A program made the position numbers and the translations under genes. The notes beneath the pieces are model-generated. The model saw only the letters and a list, made by a program, of their open reading frames with translations, was not told where the DNA came from and did not search any database. 8,291 nucleotides of DNA from CAZERT01 sp964630015 (GTDB lineage Bacteria > Patescibacteriota > Microgenomatia > UBA10105 > UBA927): NCBI GenBank assembly GCA_964630015.1, contig CAZVTJ010000039.1, positions 1-8,291 of the forward strand, in the 5' to 3' direction. Shown in pieces: positions 1 to 5,545 of the stretch; within the stretch, counting starts at the first letter, position 1; each line of letters opens with the position of its first letter.

Positions 1-1001
1 GCAACTTCTACGCTGATTTTATTGTCCCGTACGGCATTTGCCAGTGACATTTCCAGTGTCATCATGGAAAACTCCGCGGAAGTTAAAATTGTATTATCCA
101 ACTGATGCGTTTTTCCGTCCCTAATGATGGATTTGACTGCCGGTGTTCCTGTCATGATTTCACACACCGGTACCCGGCCGCCGGAAAGAGCAGGAATAAG
201 CCGTTGTGCAACAATTCCTTCCAGAACATTGGAAAGCTGGAGCCGGATCTGTGCCTGCTGGTGCTCGGGGAATACGTCGACAATACGATCAACCGTCTGT
301 GCCGCGGAATTGGTATGAAGGGTCGCAAACACCAAATGACCGGTTTCGGCTATCGTAATGGCTGCCTGTATCGTTTCAAAATCCCGCATTTCGCCAATCA
401 GCACGACATCCGGATCCTCCCTAAGAACACTCCGGAGCGCAATCGACCAGGAAAGACTATCTTCATGCATTTCCCGCTGGGAAACAATGGAAAGTCCCGT
501 CGGGTATACATACTCAATGGGATCTTCAATCGTCACGATATGAAGGGCTTTTGATTCATTAATGGACTGGATCATAGCCGCAAGCGACGTTGATTTCCCC
601 TGACCCGTGGGACCGGTGACCAGGACAAATCCCTGATGCAGCTTCGTAAATTCCTTAATCGTATCCGGAAGCCCAAGTTCGGAAATACCGCGGATTTTGT
701 TGGGAATGAGCCGAAATGCGCCCGCTACGGATCCTTTCTGGTAATACACGTTTACACGGAATCGCCCTGATACGCTAGCAACGGAAAAATCGGTTTCCTT
801 ATTCGCCATGAAGATTTCCTTCTGTTGGGGATTCATGACGCTTAATACCAATTCTTCCGTTTCATCACCGTTTAATACGGACGTGTTGGCAACAGCGCGG
901 AGTTTTCCGGCAACGCGGATCATAGGGGGGAACCCAACGATAATATGGATATCGGATGCCTCCGTCCGGGCGGCTTCCGCAAACAATTCCTGCATTGTCA
1001 T
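1..1001 (-). CDS. pilT: Type IV pilus retraction ATPase PilT, C-terminus cut by window edge
   Basis: Hexameric cytoplasmic ATPase that depolymerises the type IV pilus and powers twitching or retraction. I translated 333 codons from the minus strand, starting MTMQELFAEAARTEASDIHI. Visible parts: N-terminal PAS-like part (about 1-105, with the family's SDIHI); Walker A GPTGQGKST at 130-138; Asp box TIEDPIEYV at 157-165; Walker B with the PilT-typical VLIGEMRD at 200-207; His box GHLVFATLHTNSA at 221-233; and AVKSIIRDGK at 288-297, matching the AIRNLIRE retraction motif that separates PilT from PilB. The family is usually about 340-370 aa, so only a short C-terminal piece is missing. The start ATG at 1001 is chosen because AAAGGA lies 7 nt upstream; an in-frame ATG two codons later is less well spaced. 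It follows pilB by 13 nt, so one operon is likely. Oddity: Q replaces the usual S in the Walker A loop. PilU is the main alternative. Confidence 0.93.
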   Translation of the reverse strand, partial: MTMQELFAEAARTEASDIHIIVGFPPMIRVAGKLRAVANTSVLNGDETEELVLSVMNPQQKEIFMANKETDFSVASVSGRFRVNVYYQKGSVAGAFRLIPNKIRGISELGLPDTIKEFTKLHQGFVLVTGPTGQGKSTSLAAMIQSINESKALHIVTIEDPIEYVYPTGLSIVSQREMHEDSLSWSIALRSVLREDPDVVLIGEMRDFETIQAAITIAETGHLVFATLHTNSAAQTVDRIVDVFPEHQQAQIRLQLSNVLEGIVAQRLIPALSGGRVPVCEIMTGTPAVKSIIRDGKTHQLDNTILTSAEFSMMTLEMSLANAVRDNKISVEV

Positions 1002-1008
1002 ACCATCA

Positions 1009-1014
1009 TCCTTT
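1009..1014 (-). promoter_or_regulatory. Ribosome binding site of pilT (AAAGGA)
   Basis: Read on the minus strand, TAG AAAGGA TGATGGT ATG joins the pilB stop, this Shine-Dalgarno match and the pilT start, with a 7-nt spacer. It fixes the pilT start at 1001. There is no room for a separate promoter after the pilB stop, which supports co-transcription. Confidence 0.8.
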
Positions 1015-2736
1015 CTAGTCCTGTGCAACACGCAATACTTCTTCCAGTGTCGATATTCCATCGAGAGCCTTCAGATATCCATCCTGTTTCATCGTGATCA
1101 TCCCTTCCAATTTTGCCTGTTTTTCGATTTGAGCTGACGTTCCGTGGGATAAAATCAATTTACTGATTGCATCCGATACGGGGAATACCTCAAAAATACC
1201 GATTCTTCCCACATATCCGGAACCTCCACAGGTTGTGCAGGCCACACCCCCAACCTCACCTTTTCCATGATACAGTTTTATTTGTTTGTCTGCCGGAATC
1301 AGCCCTTCCAGCACAGATCTGATATCACCGATTACCGCTTCTTCCGGCACATATTCCACACGGCATTTGGTACATACTTTCCGTGCGATCCGTTGTCCGA
1401 CAACGGCGTTGAGTGCCGATGCTACCAAAAATGATTCCGCCCCCAGGTCGATGAGCCGGGGGATTGCGCCCGACGCATTATTTGTGTGAAGGGTCGAAAA
1501 CACCAAATGGCCGGTGAGGGCTGCCTGGATGGCAAGTTCCGTTGTTTCCCCGTCCCGGATTTCACCGACCAGAATAATATTGGGATCCTGCCGGAGGAAT
1601 GACCGGAGACCTGTTGCAAATGTGAGTCCTGCAGCGGGATTAATCTGTACTTGGTTGACGCCGGAAATCTGGTACTCGACCGGATCCTCAAGGGTCATGA
1701 TATTGACGCGGGTGTTGTTGAGCTTGGTTAGTACGGAATAGAGCGTCGTCGTTTTACCGGAACCGGTAGGACCGGTAACCAGAATAACGCCGTGTGGCCG
1801 TGTGATGCTGTTTTCCAGGTTTTTCAGTGCCAATCCATGAAGACCAAGTTCCGGAAGGGATGGAACGCCGCCGGATTTCTTGAGTAACCGCATGACGATC
1901 TTTTCTCCGTTCACCGTGGGGAGGGTAGAAACACGGAGATCAATTTCTTCTGCCCCCATTTTGAAATTGAACCGGCCGTCCTGCGGAATCCGTTTCTCGT
2001 CGATTTTCATATCCCCTAAAATTTTAATCCGGGAAACGACAGCATCGTGAAGTCTTCTGGGTAATATAAGTCGTTCCTGCAAAATACCATCAACACGGAA
2101 CCTTACCCTTGTATCGGCCTCCTGGGGCTCGATATGAACGTCTGATGCCCGGATCTTCATTGCCTGCTCCAACACTGCCGAAACAATCTGGGCAATGGGT
2201 GCCTCATGAATAACTTCACCTAAATGTCCGGCTTCATAGGTTTTTATTTCCGTCGGACTTGCTTCTTTGAGTGCCGCAGTGACGTCTTCACCGATATTCT
2301 GTGAATAGAGATTCACCATCGCATCTTCGATATCCTGTTTTATTGCCATATACGGAGCAATTTTCTTTCCCGTTTTCTGCTGCATGAAGTCAATGGCTTG
2401 AAAATCAAGCGGATCAACCATGGCGATGGAAAGCGTATTAGTCTCTTCGTCAAACTTAAACGGTACGATTTGGTACCGTCTGGCTACTGGTTCGGAAACA
2501 AATGCGGAAACTTCCGGTGAAATTGCCGTCGTTTTGAGGGATATAAATGGTGTCGAAAGGAGTTTTGCCCGTACCTGGACAAGATCTTCCGGCGTTACCA
2601 GCCTCCGATCCGTCAGGATCGATTCGATATCCTGCCCGGTTTTGAGCGATTCGGTAAGCAGTTCATCCGCCTGATCGCGGGTAATCTTCCCGAGTTCTAC
2701 ACAGGTAGTAACGATGTCTTGGGCAGTAACCGACAT
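1015..2736 (-). CDS. pilB: Type IV pilus assembly ATPase PilB (GspE/PulE family)
   Basis: Cytoplasmic AAA-like motor that drives pilin polymerisation through the inner-membrane platform protein PilC. It is 573 aa, a normal length. Domains: N-terminal MshEN/T2SSE-N type region, about 1-145; linker; second N-domain with ASDVHIEPQ at 197-205 and RVDGILQERLILP at 214-226; Walker A GPTGSGKTT at 322-330; Asp box TLEDPVEY at 348-355; Walker B ILVGEIRDGET at 388-398; His box GHLVFSTLHTNNA at 409-421; and a tetracysteine zinc site with CTKC at 455-458 and CTTC at 500-503, typical of PilB/GspE and absent from PilT. The frame stays open up to a TTG at 2772, but the family-like N-terminus begins at MSVTAQDIV (ATG at 2736). 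No properly spaced ribosome binding site precedes it: AAGG is only 1 nt from the ATG. It is followed by pilT and diverges from holB. GspE of a type II secretion system is the alternative; adjacent pilT argues for pili. Confidence 0.94.
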   Translation of the reverse strand: MSVTAQDIVTTCVELGKITRDQADELLTESLKTGQDIESILTDRRLVTPEDLVQVRAKLLSTPFISLKTTAISPEVSAFVSEPVARRYQIVPFKFDEETNTLSIAMVDPLDFQAIDFMQQKTGKKIAPYMAIKQDIEDAMVNLYSQNIGEDVTAALKEASPTEIKTYEAGHLGEVIHEAPIAQIVSAVLEQAMKIRASDVHIEPQEADTRVRFRVDGILQERLILPRRLHDAVVSRIKILGDMKIDEKRIPQDGRFNFKMGAEEIDLRVSTLPTVNGEKIVMRLLKKSGGVPSLPELGLHGLALKNLENSITRPHGVILVTGPTGSGKTTTLYSVLTKLNNTRVNIMTLEDPVEYQISGVNQVQINPAAGLTFATGLRSFLRQDPNIILVGEIRDGETTELAIQAALTGHLVFSTLHTNNASGAIPRLIDLGAESFLVASALNAVVGQRIARKVCTKCRVEYVPEEAVIGDIRSVLEGLIPADKQIKLYHGKGEVGGVACTTCGGSGYVGRIGIFEVFPVSDAISKLILSHGTSAQIEKQAKLEGMITMKQDGYLKALDGISTLEEVLRVAQD

Positions 2737-2742
2737 ACCTTC

Positions 2743-2772
2743 ATTATGGGCAAAAACGATTGTATAATGCAA
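2743..2772 (-). promoter_or_regulatory. Candidate pilB promoter, possibly giving a leaderless mRNA
   Basis: On the minus strand, TTGCAT (2772-2767) is followed after 18 nt by CATAAT (2748-2743), a 5/6 match to the -10 consensus. Six further nt lead to the pilB ATG at 2736. Transcription would begin at or beside the start codon, which would explain the missing ribosome binding site. The -35 match is weak (3/6). An alternative -10, TACAAT (2764-2759), would give a leader of about 15 nt. Confidence 0.4.
2763..2768 (+). promoter_or_regulatory. Candidate -10 box of holB (perfect TATAAT)
   Basis: TATAAT lies 9 nt before the holB ATG at 2778. A normal start site 6-8 nt after the box would give a leader of only about 2-4 nt. 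The best -35 at 17-nt spacing is TTCATT (2740-2745), a weak 3/6 match. This box overlaps the -35/-10 elements proposed for pilB on the other strand, so the two promoters would compete for polymerase. Confidence 0.45.
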
Positions 2773-2776
2773 GGGT

Positions 2777-2788
2777 TATGCATGCATA
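2777..2788. repeat. Perfect 12-bp palindrome over the holB start codon
   Basis: TATGCATGCATA reads the same on both strands and covers the holB start codon and the next codons (M-H-A-Y). It sits just downstream of the holB -10 box and just upstream of the pilB promoter, a place where an operator could act on both genes. However, MHAY is also a recurrent start for delta-prime proteins of CPR type, so coding constraint alone could produce it. Confidence 0.35.
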
Positions 2789-3473
2789 TCTTCTTGTGGG
2801 GGGAACAACCGGGGAACAGGACGCCAAATTGGCAGGTCTCTGCATCCGTCATGGAGTAGGGCAATCATCAAGATTTCTCCTCGATGTTGCCGAAGGGAAA
2901 CAATCCATCGGCATAGAGGAAATCAGAAGACTGACCGCGTCACTGTGGATCCAGTCGACCAATAATGCCCCGAAAGCCGCGGTGATTAAAAATGCAAACA
3001 CGCTTACCCCCGAAGCCCAGAATGCGCTTCTGAAAAACCTCGAAGAACCGCCGGGGTCAACCATTTTTATCCTTCTTACCCCCTCGGCACAAATGCTACT
3101 TGATACCATTGTCTCCCGCTGCATACTCGTGCCTGTCGCTACGGGTCAAACGCAAAACACTCCTCCGGAAGATCCATTCCTTGATTCCCTGTGTAATCCC
3201 GCCACCACAATCGGTACATGCATCAGGGAAATGGAATCCCGTATCCAGACGAAGGATGATGCACTCTCCTGGTTTGCATCCGCATCCCAAAGCCTGTCCG
3301 TATATATCCAATCGCATCCGGAAAACCGTCTGTATACCCGCGTTGCAGTGCTTTTTCCGCTTATGCAAACCGCATTTGACAGAAACGTTTCCTGGAAAAC
3401 GGTCCTTACTACACTGGTTATCCGGACCAAATCCCACCCGCTGGACAAGCCGGAAGAAAACTGTGTACAATAG
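2778..3473 (+). CDS. holB: DNA polymerase III delta-prime subunit-like clamp-loader protein, short form
   Basis: Probable clamp-loader subunit that helps load the sliding clamp on DNA at the replication fork. The product is 231 aa, starting MHAYLLVGG. The core signature is at 77-92 (TPEAQNALLKNLEEPP), followed by STIFILLTPSAQMLLDT and the SRC motif at 113-115, which in this family supplies the arginine finger and ends the AAA+ module. There is no Walker A lysine motif and no zinc-finger cysteines, as expected for delta-prime rather than tau/gamma (DnaX). E. coli HolB is about 334 aa; here the N-terminal loop region is shortened and the C-terminal collar region (about 130-231) is short and poorly conserved. 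The frame opens at TTG 2760, but ATG 2778 matches the family N-terminus; AAGGG is only 2 nt from it. It diverges from pilB and lies 49 nt before gyrB. A DnaX-like or generic AAA fragment is less likely. Confidence 0.82.
   Translation: MHAYLLVGGTTGEQDAKLAGLCIRHGVGQSSRFLLDVAEGKQSIGIEEIRRLTASLWIQSTNNAPKAAVIKNANTLTPEAQNALLKNLEEPPGSTIFILLTPSAQMLLDTIVSRCILVPVATGQTQNTPPEDPFLDSLCNPATTIGTCIREMESRIQTKDDALSWFASASQSLSVYIQSHPENRLYTRVAVLFPLMQTAFDRNVSWKTVLTTLVIRTKSHPLDKPEENCVQ
3442..3471 (+). promoter_or_regulatory. Candidate gyrB promoter inside the end of holB
   Basis: TGGACA (3442-3447, 5/6 to TTGACA) is followed after 18 nt by TACAAT (3466-3471, 5/6 to TATAAT), whose last base is the first base of the holB stop codon. 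The predicted transcription start is near 3478, which gives gyrB a leader of about 45 nt. No better promoter is visible before gyrB. Confidence 0.45.
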
Positions 3474-3477
3474 CGTC

Positions 3478-3508
3478 AGTGAGCTTGGAAACCAGCTCAT
3501 TTTTATTT
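3478..3508 (+). terminator. Stem-loop with U-rich tail: holB terminator or gyrB leader attenuator
   Basis: GAGC (3481-3484) and TGG (3486-3488) pair with GCTC (3495-3498) and CCA (3492-3494), with one bulged T at 3485 and an AAA loop. T3480-A3499, a G-T wobble and A3478-T3501 extend it to about 10 bp. TTTTTATTT follows at 3500-3508. This has the form of an intrinsic terminator, 4 nt after the holB stop. Only 14 nt remain before the gyrB ATG, too few for a promoter, so gyrB transcripts must pass through it. Confidence 0.6.
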
Positions 3509-3522
3509 GAAAACACATTTGT

Positions 3523-5442
3523 ATGAGTCCAAAATCATCCTATACAGCCGATCAGATCGTCGTCCTTGAGGGGTTGGAACCCGTCCGCAAACGGCCGGCT
3601 ATGTATATCGGCACGACATCACTTGCCGGTGTCCATCATTGTTTAAATGAAATTATCGACAACTCCATCGATGAAGCACTGGCCGGTTTTGCCAAAAACG
3701 TCTGGGTAACAGTTAATAAAGATGGAAGTGCCACAGTCCGTGATGACGGACGGGGCATTCCCGTTGATAAGGTGGCAAAATACAACCGACCGGCTCTGGA
3801 AATCGTCATGACCAAACTTCATGCCGGAGGGAAATTTGAAGGCAAGGCATATAAGGTTTCCGGTGGACTCCATGGGGTAGGCGCATCCGTCGTGAACGCA
3901 CTTTCCACAAAAATGACGGCTGAAGTCCATCGTGACGGATATATTTACCAGCAGACATACTCCCGCGGAATCCCGACCTCTGACGTTATCAAAACCGGCA
4001 AGTCAACGGACACCGGCACGATCACATCGTTTACCCCGGATACGGAAATATTCACCGAAGGAGCGGATTTTGTCTTCGAAACGATCAAGAAACAGGTCCG
4101 AGACCGGGCATATCTGGTTGCCAAGATCGCCTTCCATCTCAAAGATGACCGGAGTGGGGAAGAGGCACATTATTATTTTGAAGGCGGTATCGTATCGCTC
4201 GTAAAGGCACTCAACCGAAACAAGGAAGCGCTCCATCCCCCGATTTACATTACAAAAACATCCGCTGACGGGGAAATGAATGTTGAAGTTGCCATCCAGT
4301 ACAGCGACAGTTTTTCCGAAACCGTGGAAAGCTACGTCAACGTTATCCCGACTCCCGAAGGTGGAACACATCTGACGGGCTTCCGGATGTCGCTGACGCG
4401 CGCCATTAACGATTATGCCAAGAAGATCGGCGCATCCAAAAACGGCGATGATTCCATAATCGGGGATGATTCCCGGGAAGGACTCACTGCCGTCGTCTAC
4501 ATGAAAATGCCTTCCCAAATCCTCCAGTTCGAAGGCCAAACCAAAGGAAAACTCGGCAACGCCGATGTCCAACCGTTTGTCCAGTCCGCGGTTAAAGAAG
4601 GACTCGATACCTATTTCGAGGAAAATCCATCCGATGCAAAAGCGATTCTGGAAAAAGTATACCTTGCGGCAAAAGCGCGACTTGCGGCAAAAGCGGCCAA
4701 AGATGCCATCATCAGAAAAGGCGCACTGGAAGGCGCGTCACTCCCGGGAAAACTTGCCGATTGCCAAAGCCGCGATGCGACACAGTCGGAACTGTTCATC
4801 GTCGAAGGCGATTCCGCAGGCGGGAGCGCAAAACAGGGGAGGGACAGAAAATTCCAGGCAATCCTGCCGCTTCGGGGAAAGATCCTCAATACCGAACGGG
4901 CCCGGCTTGACCGGATCATCGAGTATGAAGAACTCAAGGCGCTGGTTATCGCCCTGGGAATGGGCATTGCCGACACATTAAATCCTGACAAACTCCGCTA
5001 TCACCGCATCATTATCATGACCGATGCCGATGTGGATGGCGAACACATCATGACGCTCCTTTTAACGTTTTTCTACCGGCATCTGCCGATTGTGCTTGAC
5101 CGGGGAAATCTCTATGTTGCCCAACCGCCACTGTACAAACTGACGATTGCAAAACAGGTCTATTATGCCTATTCCGATGACGAACGGGATGCCATTTTAA
5201 AGGAAAAGGCCGGTTCAATCCGCGGGCAGGTTCCTATCCAACGGTATAAGGGTCTTGGTGAAATGAACCCCGATCAACTGTGGGAAACAACCATGAATCC
5301 CGCAAACCGGATTCTCCGGCAGGTTTCCGTGGCGGACGCGGCCCAGGCAGACCAGGTATTTACCATGCTGATGGGGGAGGAAGTTTCCTCCCGGAAGCGC
5401 TTTATCCAAACGAACGCAAAAACGGCAACACTGGATATATAA
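3523..5442 (+). CDS. gyrB: DNA gyrase subunit B
   Basis: ATPase subunit of the type IIA topoisomerase that, with GyrA, introduces negative supercoils. It is 639 aa, typical of the short GyrB class without the long insert of E. coli. GHKL ATPase domain: EGLEPVRKRPAMYIG at 16-30, NEIIDNS at 42-48 (catalytic Glu43, Mg-binding Asn47), DDGRGIP at 74-80, and the ATP lid GGLHGVG at 114-120. The transducer domain contains GQTKGKLGN at 338-346, where Lys341 should contact ATP. TOPRIM domain: VEGDSAGG at 427-434 (Glu428) and DADVDG at 501-506 for metal binding. C-terminal QRYKGLGEMN at 573-582 and a TLDI end fit GyrB. The start ATG at 3523 matches the family; no Shine-Dalgarno is present in the A/T-rich leader. 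The C-terminal end and linkage to gyrA favour GyrB over ParE. An 18-bp tandem repeat lies within. Confidence 0.96.
   Translation: MSPKSSYTADQIVVLEGLEPVRKRPAMYIGTTSLAGVHHCLNEIIDNSIDEALAGFAKNVWVTVNKDGSATVRDDGRGIPVDKVAKYNRPALEIVMTKLHAGGKFEGKAYKVSGGLHGVGASVVNALSTKMTAEVHRDGYIYQQTYSRGIPTSDVIKTGKSTDTGTITSFTPDTEIFTEGADFVFETIKKQVRDRAYLVAKIAFHLKDDRSGEEAHYYFEGGIVSLVKALNRNKEALHPPIYITKTSADGEMNVEVAIQYSDSFSETVESYVNVIPTPEGGTHLTGFRMSLTRAINDYAKKIGASKNGDDSIIGDDSREGLTAVVYMKMPSQILQFEGQTKGKLGNADVQPFVQSAVKEGLDTYFEENPSDAKAILEKVYLAAKARLAAKAAKDAIIRKGALEGASLPGKLADCQSRDATQSELFIVEGDSAGGSAKQGRDRKFQAILPLRGKILNTERARLDRIIEYEELKALVIALGMGIADTLNPDKLRYHRIIIMTDADVDGEHIMTLLLTFFYRHLPIVLDRGNLYVAQPPLYKLTIAKQVYYAYSDDERDAILKEKAGSIRGQVPIQRYKGLGEMNPDQLWETTMNPANRILRQVSVADAAQADQVFTMLMGEEVSSRKRFIQTNAKTATLDI
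4663..4698 (+). repeat. 18-bp tandem duplication inside gyrB
   Basis: Two adjacent 18-bp units (4663-4680 and 4681-4698) share their first 15 bases, CTTGCGGCAAAAGCG. They encode LAAKAR and LAAKAA at residues 381-392, in the Ala/Lys/Arg-rich helix that links the transducer and TOPRIM domains. The family has a low-complexity basic helix here, so the repeat is probably harmless, but it could be a slippage site. Confidence 0.6.
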
Positions 5443-5545
5443 TAGGAATATTCTTTTTTAAAAGGAGAACGGAAAACAAACAAAAAAACATATTTTCTGC
5501 CCACAATAGTATTGACAGGGATATGTCCCGGAAAGGAAATTTTGT
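5443..5545 (+). promoter_or_regulatory. gyrB-hppA intergenic leader with scattered promoter-like signals
   Basis: This 103-bp A-rich gap contains no gene. A perfect TATAAT (5438-5443) overlaps the gyrB stop, but its upstream -35 region is poor. A perfect TTGACA (5512-5517) lies beside the 11-bp palindrome CAATAGTATTG (5504-5514), but no acceptable -10 follows at 16-18 nt. A small hairpin GGGA-TATG-TCCC lies at 5518-5529, just before the ribosome binding site. An AAAGGAG at 5461-5467 has no start codon after it. I see no convincing intrinsic terminator for gyrB, so read-through into hppA is possible. Confidence 0.35.
5532..5537 (+). promoter_or_regulatory. Ribosome binding site of hppA (AAAGGA)
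   Basis: AAAGGA stands 8 nt before the ATG at 5546, the same motif that precedes pilT and gyrA. It supports the chosen hppA start. Confidence 0.75.

Noticed and set aside
105..554. 149-codon open frame on the plus strand over pilT
   Set aside because: Antisense to the conserved PilT motor motifs, which explain the sequence; the Cys/Arg-rich translation resembles no family I know.
4003..4572. 189-codon open frame on the minus strand within gyrB
   Set aside because: Antisense to the GyrB transducer domain; no domain motif and no credible start region. A shadow of gyrB.
5461..5490. Possible small gene after AAAGGAG in the gyrB-hppA gap
   Set aside because: No ATG, GTG or TTG follows at a workable distance; the next bases are an A-rich tract.
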